DNA from: Rhodocyclaceae bacterium
GTDB lineage: Bacteria > Pseudomonadota > Gammaproteobacteria > Burkholderiales > Rhodocyclaceae
DNA: 11,470 nucleotides
Direction: 5' to 3'
NCBI GenBank assembly: GCA_023253415.1
Contig: JALRGK010000168.1
Location: forward strand, 1-11,470
In this document: positions 1 to 6,892 of the stretch, in pieces
Layout: the number at the start of each line of letters is the position of its first letter
Numbering within the stretch: the first letter of the stretch is position 1
Notes under the pieces: generated by a model
What the model was told of the DNA's origin: nothing
Seen by the model: only the letters and a program-made list of their open reading frames with translations
Databases searched by the model: none
Program-made: the position numbers and the translations under genes

Positions 1-2
1 TG

Positions 3-290
3 GAACCGGCAGTTGCTTTCCTGATTGACGAGTACGGCCTGGCGCGTAAAACTGCCACAATCATTGTCAGTGTCAGCAACTACGTGATTCTGGGGATCCC
101 GGCCGCTTTATCTTTTGGTGGCATGGCCGAAGATATGAAAATCCTGATACTTGCCCATAGTTCCTCAGCCTCCTCTGGCTTACTTGTCACGATGCAGTGA
201 TGACTACATCTGTTTTTATGATAAAAAACGTCCTGCCGCTTCCTGAATGATGTCAGGCCGGTCATCATCGCCATTTACGATGGACGATGG
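3..290 (+). pseudogene. Decayed C-terminal remnant of a sodium:neurotransmitter symporter (NSS/SNF) family transporter; 5' part lies outside the window
   Basis: The frame beginning at base 3 is open to a TGA at 198-200. It starts EPAVAFLIDEYGLARKTA and continues with GIPAALSFGGMAED, which matches the conserved block of bacterial NSS transporters (E..V..L.D..G..R..A, then G.P.ALSFG). An intact member would continue for several tens of residues with further membrane helices. Here homology fades after LSFG and four in-frame stops follow, at 198, 201, 219 and 222. In the same frame, bases 237-281 then read RFLNDVRPVIIAIYD, which resembles the RFL.RYVAPVIIAI block near the C-terminus of this family. 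I therefore infer a gene that lost internal sequence and acquired stops, rather than a short functional protein. The family match is from memory. The end coordinate is approximate because the remnant fades gradually. An alternative is a live but C-terminally truncated transporter ending at 200. Confidence 0.6.
247..268. repeat. Imperfect 22-bp palindrome between the transporter remnant and tal
   Basis: ATGATG at 247-252 is mirrored by CATCAT at 263-268 around a GGCC centre; 18 of 22 bases are symmetric. It sits about 85 bases before the tal start and overlaps the transporter remnant. It has no T-run, so it does not look like an intrinsic terminator. It could be a protein-binding site or just leftover coding sequence. 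I see no convincing -35/-10 pair for tal in 201-353; CATAAT at 308-313 is a lone -10-like hexamer without a partner at the right distance. Confidence 0.25.
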
Positions 291-353
291 TTTCACAGGT
301 CAGACGCCATAATTACGCCTTTACCCTTACACGAAACTGACCATCAGAGTGCC

Positions 354-1457
354 ATGACACCATCAACGCATCAAGCCCCCGCTTCCCTGAGCCGCATTGC
401 TGCGGTTGCACAACTTGGCCAACAAATCTGGTTAGACACGTTGTCACGCCAATTGATCGAGAGTGGCACCCTGGCAAACTGGATTCATGAAGATGCCGTG
501 GCCGGCCTGACCTCGAATCCGGCCATCTTCCACCAAGCATTGAGTAAGGATACCGCCTACCAACCGGCCATCGCGGCCGCCCGCTCTGCTGAAAGCGACC
601 CGGAAATCCGCTTTGAAACCGTTGTTCTTCCGGATATTCAGGCCGCCTGCGACCTCTTCTTGCCACTCTGGACACAAACCAAGGGCGAACAGGGTTATGT
701 CAGTTTCGAAGTATCGCCTCGCCTGGCCCATGACGCGGATGGCACCACCGCAGCCGCAGTCCGGCTCTGGCACACTATCCAGCGCCCGAATGCCATGATC
801 AAGATTCCGGCGACCCCGGCTGGCTGCACTGCGATTGCGGATGTCATCGCCCGGGGCATCAACGTGAATGTAACGCTGATTTTCTCGCTGGAGCAGCTGG
901 AAGCCGTGCAAGCGGCACATGAAGCCGGTTTGCGCCGCTGGGTGGCGCATTGCCAGCAGCAGGGCACCCCCGAGCGCATTGGCGATGTGGCATCCGTTGC
1001 CAGCTTTTTTGTCAGCCGCACCGATAGTACGCTGGACCCGAAGCTACCCGAATCCCTACAGGGCAAAACCGCCATCGCGCTCTGTAAAACGGCGTATCAG
1101 CAATGGCAGGGCCTGCAATCCGGCCAACAAGCCGATCTTCAGGCCCATGGCGCCAAGCCACAGTGGCTGCTCTGGGCGTCGACCTCGGTTAAAAACCCCG
1201 CCTACCGCGACACCCGCTATGTGGAAGAACTGATTGGCCCGCAAACGGTGAACACCGTGCCGGACGCCACGCTGGTAGCCTTCCGCGACCATGGCGTTGC
1301 CGCACAGCGCCTGACGGCCGATGTTGAAACCGCTGCCGATCAACTCGCAGCGATCAGCGCTCTGGGTATTGACCTGGAACAGGTCGGTCAGGATCTACAG
1401 ACCGCCGGCCTGAACCAGTTTGAAACGGCGTACAACGATTTACTGACCCTCGTTTAA
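354..1457 (+). CDS. tal: Transaldolase
   Basis: Transaldolase of the non-oxidative pentose phosphate pathway. It moves a dihydroxyacetone unit from sedoheptulose 7-phosphate to glyceraldehyde 3-phosphate in the cytoplasm. The product is 367 residues, typical of the longer transaldolase subfamily found in actinobacteria, cyanobacteria and Neisseria rather than the ~317-residue E. coli TalB type. Visible motifs in order: WLDTLSR (26-32, catalytic Asp28), GLTSNPAIF (51-59), GYVSFEVSP (114-122, Glu119), MIKIPAT (148-154, Schiff-base Lys150), NVNVTLIFS (170-178) and WASTSVKNP (274-282). The ATG at 354 is chosen because no better in-frame start lies upstream and the N-terminus fits the family; its ribosome site is poor. 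The gene stands alone and ends 9 bases before the converging cysteine-cluster gene. No terminator is visible between them. Confidence 0.95.
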   Translation: MTPSTHQAPASLSRIAAVAQLGQQIWLDTLSRQLIESGTLANWIHEDAVAGLTSNPAIFHQALSKDTAYQPAIAAARSAESDPEIRFETVVLPDIQAACDLFLPLWTQTKGEQGYVSFEVSPRLAHDADGTTAAAVRLWHTIQRPNAMIKIPATPAGCTAIADVIARGINVNVTLIFSLEQLEAVQAAHEAGLRRWVAHCQQQGTPERIGDVASVASFFVSRTDSTLDPKLPESLQGKTAIALCKTAYQQWQGLQSGQQADLQAHGAKPQWLLWASTSVKNPAYRDTRYVEELIGPQTVNTVPDATLVAFRDHGVAAQRLTADVETAADQLAAISALGIDLEQVGQDLQTAGLNQFETAYNDLLTLV

Positions 1458-1466
1458 TCCATTGCG

Positions 1467-1817
1467 TCAGCGTTCACCTATAACAATAGGCGGCAAACCA
1501 TGACGACGACGCGCCCGGTCACAGGCATCATCCACAATGCCCAGTGCCGCCCAGGGATTGAACTCGTGGCAGGGCGATGGCCGGTCCGCATAAATGGTGC
1601 AACCAACCTGTTGGCCGATCTGGCCATTCAGGGCAATGCAGCGGGGCGCAGCATCATCCGTGCCCTTCATGCGCATCAGTTTTGGCGTCAGCGAAATAGC
1701 CATGGCAGCCGGCACGCCGGCACCGCCCACAGACTTTGCCAACTCCGAGGGGTGAAAATCCACGCGGTAGCTGGCACAGCAGGCACCGCAGCTTTCACAC
1801 ACAGATCGTTCCGTCAT
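1467..1817 (-). CDS. YkgJ-type cysteine-cluster protein (UPF0153 family)
   Basis: A small protein of 116 residues from the chosen start, with eight cysteines in the pattern of the CxxCxxCC (UPF0153/YkgJ) family. CESCGACC spans 7-14, then come Cys60 (PRCIAL), Cys73 and Cys83 in GCTIYADRPSPCHEF (72-86), and Cys99 (DACDRAR). The family is presumed to bind zinc or an Fe-S cluster; its function is not established. The ATG at 1817 puts the first cysteine at residue 7, as in relatives. An ATG four codons upstream (1829) is equally open and would overlap the divergent PIN-domain gene's ATG, and a start at 1892 is also open but would add a tail unlike the family. No start has a clear Shine-Dalgarno sequence. 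It converges on tal. Confidence is high for the family and moderate for the start. Confidence 0.9.
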   Translation of the reverse strand: MTERSVCESCGACCASYRVDFHPSELAKSVGGAGVPAAMAISLTPKLMRMKGTDDAAPRCIALNGQIGQQVGCTIYADRPSPCHEFNPWAALGIVDDACDRARRRHGLPPIVIGER

Positions 1818-1827
1818 TGTGTCTGAC

Positions 1828-2340
1828 ATGAGTTCAACACCCGCGACGGTGGCCACGCCAGCACGACTGGTTCTGGATACCAACGTGGTCATGGATCTGT
1901 TTCATTTTCTGGCGCCGCCGCTGGCCCGTTTGGCAACAGCCATTGCCAGCAATCAGGTAATCTGTCTGGCCAACGAGCGCACCCTGGCCGAACTGGAGCG
2001 TGTGACGGGCTATCCCCAGTTCCACCTGGACGCGGTCGGCCGCGACAACTTGCTGCAGCGCTACCGGGCCCATCTGACGGTCGTACCGGTAACGCCTGGC
2101 GACGCCGATCTGCCGCCCCTGCCCAAATGTCGGGATCCGGATGACCAGATGTTTCTGGAACTTGCTCAATACGCCAAGGCCGATCTGCTGATCAGCCGGG
2201 ACAACCTGGTACTGAAACTGGCGCGCGCGCGTCAACGCCCCTGCCCCTTCGCGATTCTGGCACCGGATGCGGCCATGACCCATCTCTTTGGTGACACGGA
2301 TTCAGGCCACTCGCCGGCGGAACACCAGCTTGTCCTCTGA
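1828..2340 (+). CDS. PIN-domain putative toxin/RNase of the COG1569-like family
   Basis: A 170-residue PIN-domain protein, predicted to be a metal-dependent single-strand RNase. The acidic residues of the fold are all present: Asp17 in LVLDTNVVMD (14-23), Glu55 in TLAELERV (52-59), Asp103 and Asp106 in CRDPDDQMFLELA (101-113), and Asp125 in LLISRDN (120-126). The RDPDDQ.FLELA..A.AD.LIS.D pattern is that of the group annotated as putative toxin component, PIN family. No antitoxin-like gene flanks it: upstream is the divergent cysteine-cluster gene and downstream the convergent yaaA. It may therefore be a solitary, housekeeping-like PIN protein. The start could be ATG 1828 or GTG 1819; neither has a good ribosome site. 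Its last 39 bases overlap the 3' end of yaaA on the other strand. Confidence 0.87.
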   Translation: MSSTPATVATPARLVLDTNVVMDLFHFLAPPLARLATAIASNQVICLANERTLAELERVTGYPQFHLDAVGRDNLLQRYRAHLTVVPVTPGDADLPPLPKCRDPDDQMFLELAQYAKADLLISRDNLVLKLARARQRPCPFAILAPDAAMTHLFGDTDSGHSPAEHQLVL

Positions 2341-3081
2341 CGATGCGGCCGGCACATAGGCATAACCCTCGGCATCGAAGCCTTGCAGATCTTCGGCGCT
2401 TTTCCAGCCTGCTTCTGCGGCGGCGCGGACCATGAGGCCGCGTGCCCGCTTGGCATAGAAACTGATGATCTTGAACTTGCCATCTTTGAAGTCTTCAAAA
2501 ACACAATCCACGATACGCACACCGGCCTTGGCCAGGGCTTTGCGATCAACCGATTTGAAATACTCGTCGGAGGCCGTATTGATGAGCGGCTGCCCCGCCT
2601 CGGCCAGATCCCCCAGGATCGCCGCCGTATTGCTCTCCCGCCACCAGGCGTAGAGGTCTTTACCGGCCGGATTGGCCAGCTTGGTTCCCATTTCCAGACG
2701 ATAGGGCCGCATCAGGTCCAGCGGACGCAATACGCCATAGAGACCGGAGAGCACCCGCACATGATCCTGCACATACGCCAGCTGCTTTTTGTTCAGACTG
2801 GGGGCATCCAGGCCTTCGTACACATCCCCATTGAACGCCAGAATGGCTTGTTTGGCCTCCGGCTGGGTATGTGCCACTGACCAATCGGCATAGCGCGTCA
2901 CGTTCAGCACGGCCAGTTTGTCGCTGAGCGACATCAGCTCAGCGATCTGAGCCGGTGATTGCAGGCGAAGGATGTCAATCAGCGGCGCAGATTTCTCCAG
3001 AAAACGCGGTTGCGTATGAGGCACGGCAGCGGGTGCCGGCTCGAAATCAAGGGATTTGGCAGGGGACAATACGAACAGCAT
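2302..3081 (-). CDS. yaaA: Peroxide stress protein YaaA (DUF328)
   Basis: YaaA of E. coli lowers intracellular free iron and limits DNA damage under hydrogen peroxide, and belongs to the OxyR regulon there. The 259-residue product matches the family along its whole length. It starts MLFVLSPAKSLDF, followed by FNGDVYEGL, VLSGLYGVLRPLDLMRPYRLEMG in the middle, NTASDEYFKSV, and KFKIISFYAKRARGLM near residue 200. The ATG at 3081 places the conserved LSPAK at residue 5. An ATG three codons upstream (3090) has a slightly better AGG eight bases ahead and is an equal candidate. An extended -10 promoter lies upstream at 3113-3121. The gene diverges from the biotin operon and overlaps the PIN-domain gene tail to tail by 39 bases. 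No OxyR site can be recognised by eye. Confidence 0.95.
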   Translation of the reverse strand: MLFVLSPAKSLDFEPAPAAVPHTQPRFLEKSAPLIDILRLQSPAQIAELMSLSDKLAVLNVTRYADWSVAHTQPEAKQAILAFNGDVYEGLDAPSLNKKQLAYVQDHVRVLSGLYGVLRPLDLMRPYRLEMGTKLANPAGKDLYAWWRESNTAAILGDLAEAGQPLINTASDEYFKSVDRKALAKAGVRIVDCVFEDFKDGKFKIISFYAKRARGLMVRAAAEAGWKSAEDLQGFDAEGYAYVPAASSEDKLVFRRRVA

Positions 3082-3112
3082 GGCAGACATCCGAAGAACC
3101 TGATGGGCAGAA

Positions 3113-3121
3113 ATTATGGCA
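3113..3121 (-). promoter_or_regulatory. Candidate extended -10 promoter for yaaA
   Basis: Read on the minus strand these bases are TGCCATAAT, a TGn extended -10 with five of six matches to TATAAT. The predicted transcription start is near 3106, giving a leader of about 15-25 bases before the yaaA start. The -35 region is weak, which fits an extended -10 promoter. The call is by eye only. Confidence 0.5.
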
Positions 3122-3122
3122 T

Positions 3123-3138
3123 CAAACCATGACAAACC
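3123..3138. repeat. Direct repeat CAAACC, one helical turn apart, in the yaaA/biotin divergent promoter region
   Basis: CAAACC occurs at 3123-3128 and again at 3133-3138, a start-to-start spacing of 10 bases. The pair overlaps the spacer and -35 area of the yaaA promoter candidate. It lies 56-71 bases before the predicted start of the biotin operon transcript. It could be a tandem operator; short repeats also occur by chance. Confidence 0.35.
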
Positions 3139-3178
3139 TGAACTACGCCGCATTAGCCCGTACAGTGCGGACCAGGCT

Positions 3179-3187
3179 TGGTAAAAT
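3179..3187 (+). promoter_or_regulatory. Candidate extended -10 promoter for the DUF2863-bioAFHCD operon
   Basis: TGGTAAAAT is a TGn extended -10, with TAAAAT at 3182-3187 matching five of six consensus bases. Standard -10 to +1 spacing places the transcription start at or next to 3194, which is the A of the DUF2863 ATG. The -35 position (CGTACA, 3159-3164) matches in only three bases. No other promoter-like pair stands out in the 112-bp divergent region for this strand. Confidence 0.45.
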
Positions 3188-3193
3188 GGCACC

Positions 3194-4390
3194 ATGAAAA
3201 GACCTCCCTACGGCTCGCGCCCCCGTTTGTCCCGTGAAATGGCCCAACTCAACTGGTTGGCCACCGGGCTTGCCCAGGCGGGTAGCCGTATCGAGCGTAC
3301 ACACTGGCACAGCCGTCTGCAGTCTCTGGTCGAACAATTACTCGCCGATGGTGATGATGAGTCGCTGAACACCGTACTCAACCGCCTCTCCGAAAGCGAG
3401 CCCGTTGCGCACGATGCGCTGATGGACACCATCGAGTCCGCCGTGGAGTCGACGGTCACCCAAATCAACGGGGAAGCACATGATGTCCTGCTGATCGCCT
3501 GCCCTTTGCTGGCCTGGTCCCGGTACGCGATTCCGGCCCCTGTACTGAACAGCAAAGATCAAACTGCACTGAGTGACGCCCTCAAGGCGACCGTACTCAC
3601 CCGACATGCCAACGTCGCACTGCTCGGCATGCTGGCAGGGCCAGATCAGATCCCGCGCGAATTTACGCAGCTGGCACAGCTCACACGTCACCTGGCTGAA
3701 TCGCTGGCATCCGGCAAAACAGCAGCGCTGCATGCGCAGGCCAGCGAAGAAACCAACCGCTTCCTCTCCGACACCCGCTATCTGATAGCGGCTGTTTCGG
3801 TACCGCGTGGCGAAGCATTTTTCCGCTGGCAGGAGCCCCGTGCCGCCAACAGTAGCGTCCAGCTCAACGAGCGCAGAGAAATTGCCGCGGCTTGGTCGAC
3901 CCAGGCTCTCAAGGTGCTTGAACCACTACTAGCCGGTTGCCGCGTGCAGATGCTGCCACCCGATGCCTTTCACGCGGCTTGCGCCGCGGCAGACCGGGAA
4001 TCCCGTCCGCATTCGGTGGAGGCCTGCGTCCGTTTTCTGGCAGAAGCCATCAATCTGCCGCCGGAAAAACAGCGCGCAGTCATCGGGCCATTCCATGCGC
4101 AACGCCTTGAGGAATATCGCATCGGTCTCGGCCCGCGTCACGAGGATGCGCTATACCACGGTGTGGTCTGGCCCATGCTCGGCGTGGAAGATGAGCAGGT
4201 CGATATGGCCGTTGAAATCGAACAGGTATTGCGCCGTCTGGGGGTGACCGACATCGTTACCCATGACCACCGGTTTCCCATGGAGTACTGCGACGACTGC
4301 GGCTCCCCCATGTACGCCAATGCCGATGGTGAACTGGCCCATCTGGAGATGCCGGAAGCCATGACAGCACAACCGAGCATCCTGCACTGA
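3194..4390 (+). CDS. DUF2863 family protein, first gene of the biotin operon
   Basis: A 398-residue protein matching the DUF2863 family of Betaproteobacteria, whose function is unknown. Supporting features are the N-terminal SREMAQLNWLATGLAQAGSRIE (14-35), the LLIACPLLAWSRYAIP block near residue 107, and the C-terminal PMEYCDDCGSPMYAN block (362-376). It has no signal peptide or clear membrane segment, so it is probably cytoplasmic. Cys366 and Cys369, with His357 and His359 just before them in THDHRF, could form a metal site; that is inference. The ATG at 3194 has no Shine-Dalgarno sequence, and the candidate -10 lies only six bases before it. The gene ends one base before bioA, so the two are almost certainly co-transcribed. 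This suggests, but does not prove, a role connected to biotin synthesis. Confidence 0.88.
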   Translation: MKRPPYGSRPRLSREMAQLNWLATGLAQAGSRIERTHWHSRLQSLVEQLLADGDDESLNTVLNRLSESEPVAHDALMDTIESAVESTVTQINGEAHDVLLIACPLLAWSRYAIPAPVLNSKDQTALSDALKATVLTRHANVALLGMLAGPDQIPREFTQLAQLTRHLAESLASGKTAALHAQASEETNRFLSDTRYLIAAVSVPRGEAFFRWQEPRAANSSVQLNERREIAAAWSTQALKVLEPLLAGCRVQMLPPDAFHAACAAADRESRPHSVEACVRFLAEAINLPPEKQRAVIGPFHAQRLEEYRIGLGPRHEDALYHGVVWPMLGVEDEQVDMAVEIEQVLRRLGVTDIVTHDHRFPMEYCDDCGSPMYANADGELAHLEMPEAMTAQPSILH

Positions 4391-4391
4391 C

Positions 4392-5726
4392 ATGACCCAC
4401 AACAGTGCGTGGCTGCAACGCAGCCTGGATTCGGTGTGGCACCCCTGCACCCAGATGAAACATCACCCGGCATTACCGCTGGTACCCATTGCCCGCGCCG
4501 AGGGTGTGTGGCTGGAAGACTTTGACGGCAAGCGCATTCTCGACGGCATCAGCTCCTGGTGGGTCAATCTGTTCGGGCATGGCAACCCGCGGATCAACGC
4601 CGCGATCACCGACCAGCTCAACCACCTTGAGCACGTGATGCTGGCCGGCTTTACCCATGCGCCGGCTATCGAACTGGCCGAGCATCTGTCACGCAAAACC
4701 GGTGGGGCTCTGGGTCACGCTTTCTTTGCTTCGGATGGTGCCAGCGCCACGGAAATTGCGCTCAAGATGTCGTTGCATGCCTGGCAAAATCAAGGCTGTA
4801 CGGATAAACGTGAATTTGTCTGCCTGCAAGGCAGTTATCACGGTGAAACGGTGGGTGCCCTGTCGGTGACTGATATTCCGCTGTTCCGCGACGCCTACGC
4901 GCCGCTCGTCCGTAGTGACCATGTGCACCTGGCCCCCTCGCCGGATGCCCGCCTGGCCGAACCGGGCGAAAGCGCCGTCAGCGTTGCCAATCGTGCCGCC
5001 GATGCGCTGGAACAATTGTTCATCGCACGTGACGGCAAAATTGCCGCCATCATCATCGAACCGCTCGTTCAATGTGCAACGGGCATGGCGATGCATGACC
5101 CACAGTATCTGAAGCGCGTGCGCACACTCTGCAACACCTATGGCGTGCATCTGATCTGCGACGAAATCGCTGTGGGCTTCGGCCGTACGGGTAGTTTCTT
5201 CGCCCATGAACAAGCCGGCATCCGCCCGGATCTGCTCTGCCTATCCAAAGGCATTACCGGCGGTTACCTGCCACTTTCCGTAGTCTTGAGTTCTGAAACC
5301 ATCTACCAGGCCTTCTGGCACGACGACACACGCCGGGGCTTTCTGCATTCGCATTCCTATACCGGCAACCCGTTAGCCTGCCGAGCGGCACTGGCCACGC
5401 TGGACATCTTCGAATCGGATGATGTCCTCAACGCCAACCGCAAGCTCAGTGCCACCATCACGCAGCGCCTGCGATGCATCGCAGTGCATCCCCGTGTGCG
5501 GCACTTCCGCAATCGCGGCATGATCTGGGCGGCCGATGTCGATACGGATATGCCTGACTTCAACCGTCGTTTCTTCGCCAATGCCCTGCAACGCGGCTTG
5601 CTCATGCGCCCGATCGGCAATACGTTGTATCTGATGCCTCCCTATGTGCTAACAGAGAGCCAAGCCGAGTGGATGGCCGAACAAGCGCTGGGCGCACTCA
5701 ACGAAACGCTCGCCAACGCCACATGA
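4392..5726 (+). CDS. bioA: Adenosylmethionine-8-amino-7-oxononanoate aminotransferase (DAPA synthase)
   Basis: A PLP enzyme that transaminates 8-amino-7-oxononanoate (KAPA) to 7,8-diaminononanoate (DAPA), usually with S-adenosylmethionine as amino donor. The 444-residue product has the full class III aminotransferase pattern: WHPCTQM (16-22), SSWWVN (54-59, substrate-lining tryptophans of BioA), SDGASATEIALKM (114-126, phosphate-binding), GSYHGET (147-153), CDEIAVGFGRTG (256-267, Asp257 to the PLP nitrogen) and LSKGITGGYLPLSV (284-297, Schiff-base Lys286). HSHSYTGNPLACRAAL follows near residue 318. WHPCTQ and SSWW separate it from other class III transaminases. It starts one base after the DUF2863 stop, and its own stop overlaps the bioF start (ATGA, 5723-5726). 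Confidence 0.97.
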   Translation: MTHNSAWLQRSLDSVWHPCTQMKHHPALPLVPIARAEGVWLEDFDGKRILDGISSWWVNLFGHGNPRINAAITDQLNHLEHVMLAGFTHAPAIELAEHLSRKTGGALGHAFFASDGASATEIALKMSLHAWQNQGCTDKREFVCLQGSYHGETVGALSVTDIPLFRDAYAPLVRSDHVHLAPSPDARLAEPGESAVSVANRAADALEQLFIARDGKIAAIIIEPLVQCATGMAMHDPQYLKRVRTLCNTYGVHLICDEIAVGFGRTGSFFAHEQAGIRPDLLCLSKGITGGYLPLSVVLSSETIYQAFWHDDTRRGFLHSHSYTGNPLACRAALATLDIFESDDVLNANRKLSATITQRLRCIAVHPRVRHFRNRGMIWAADVDTDMPDFNRRFFANALQRGLLMRPIGNTLYLMPPYVLTESQAEWMAEQALGALNETLANAT

Positions 5727-6892
5727 CGCCCGGCGATCTCAACAGCGCACTGGCGCAACTGGATGCCGCGCATCTGAAGCGCATCCGGCGCACCCCGCAA
5801 AACCCCTGCGGCCCCGAGATGGTGCTCGACGGAAAGCCACTCGTTGCCTTTGCCAGTAACGATTATCTGGGTCTCGCCAACGACGATGCTCTCAAACAAG
5901 GCGCTATCGAGGCCATTCGGCAATGGGGCGTGGGCGCTGGCGCCTCTCAACTGGTCAGCGGCCGGCTGGAAATTTTTGCACGGCTCGAACAAGCCTTTGC
6001 CGACTTTGCCCAACGCGAGGCCGCCGTATTTTTTCCGGCCGGTTTTCTGGCCAATCTCGGCGTGCTCACGGCGCTGGCCGATCGTCACGATGTCATTTTC
6101 GCGGACCGCGTGAATCATGCCTCGTTGATTGACGGCGCATTACTCTCCCGCGCGCAGCACGTGCGCTATCGCCATGCCGACACCGACGACCTGGCACGGA
6201 AACTGGCCACAACGCCGGTTGCCGCTGGCGGTGCCCGCCTCATCGTGACAGACAGCGTTTTCAGCATGGATGGGGATGAAGCACCCTTGCAGGCACTGCT
6301 GGATCTGGCCGTGCAATACGATGCCTGGCTCGTCGTCGATGATGCCCACGGCCTGGGCGTGCTCGGTCCCGAAGGCCGCGGCAGCATTGCCGATGCCGGC
6401 CTGCCACCCCACCCGAATCTGATCATGATTGGCACCCTGGGCAAAGCAGCCGGCGTTTCCGGTGCTTTCGTCGCCGGCAGCCACAACCTCGTCGAATGGC
6501 TCATTCAGCGGGCGCGCAGCTATATCTACACCACGGGCCCCAGCCCCATGATCGCCGGTGCCTTGCTCGCCTCGCTGCAACGTATTCGGCAAGGCGACGA
6601 TCTGCGAGAACAATTGCATGACAACATCCGCAACTTCCGCGAAGGTATTGCTGCACTGAATCTGCCGTATGCATTGCTGCCCTCCCGCACTGGTATTCAG
6701 GCCCTGGTCGTTGGTGACAACGCAGCCACGCTAGCGCTCTCCGAACGTTTACTGGCGCAAGGTTACTGGGTGCCTGCAATCCGCCCGCCCACTGTACCTA
6801 TCGGCGCAGCCCGACTCAGAGTCTCGCTGTCGGCTGCCCATACCCCGGATCACATCAGAGGGCTGATTGCAGCCATTGGTGGTGCACAATGA
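5723..6892 (+). CDS. bioF: 8-amino-7-oxononanoate synthase (KAPA synthase)
   Basis: A PLP-dependent alpha-oxoamine synthase that condenses pimeloyl-ACP (or -CoA) with L-alanine, releasing CO2, to give KAPA, the substrate of BioA. The 389 residues include FASNDYLGLA (43-52), GVGAGASQLVSG (69-80), FFPAGFLANLG (103-113), NHASLIDG (131-138), DSVFSMDGD (177-185), VVDDAHGLGVLG (204-215, Asp207 and His209 around PLP) and GTLGKAAGVSGAF (237-249, Schiff-base Lys241). The ATG at 5723 overlaps the bioA stop by four bases. An in-frame start at 5669 inside bioA is possible but would add 18 residues unlike the family, so 5723 is preferred. Its own stop overlaps the bioH start. Confidence 0.97.
   Translation: MTPGDLNSALAQLDAAHLKRIRRTPQNPCGPEMVLDGKPLVAFASNDYLGLANDDALKQGAIEAIRQWGVGAGASQLVSGRLEIFARLEQAFADFAQREAAVFFPAGFLANLGVLTALADRHDVIFADRVNHASLIDGALLSRAQHVRYRHADTDDLARKLATTPVAAGGARLIVTDSVFSMDGDEAPLQALLDLAVQYDAWLVVDDAHGLGVLGPEGRGSIADAGLPPHPNLIMIGTLGKAAGVSGAFVAGSHNLVEWLIQRARSYIYTTGPSPMIAGALLASLQRIRQGDDLREQLHDNIRNFREGIAALNLPYALLPSRTGIQALVVGDNAATLALSERLLAQGYWVPAIRPPTVPIGAARLRVSLSAAHTPDHIRGLIAAIGGAQ

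Noticed and set aside
274..313. TTTACG (274-279) and CATAAT (308-313) as a tal promoter
   Set aside because: The spacer would be 28 bases, far from the 16-18 needed, so no promoter is claimed.
1458..1466. Terminator between tal and the cysteine-cluster gene
   Set aside because: The gap is only 9 bases and neither flank contains a GC-rich stem followed by T residues.
2383..2880. A 165-codon plus-strand open frame inside yaaA
   Set aside because: The opposite strand encodes conserved YaaA blocks throughout; this frame is an antisense artefact.
3123..3138. Classical BirA operator upstream of the biotin operon
   Set aside because: The BirA site is an inverted repeat of TTGTAAACC-type halves; only short direct CAAACC copies are present, so no BirA site is called.
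3311..3322. GCCGTCTGCA, resembling the Neisseria DNA uptake sequence
   Set aside because: It is a single near match, one base off, inside a coding region. No full copy or clustered set occurs in the window, so it is not evidence of an uptake signal.
5642..6118. A long minus-strand open frame opposite bioF
   Set aside because: The plus strand here encodes unmistakable BioF motifs; the antisense translation has no family pattern.
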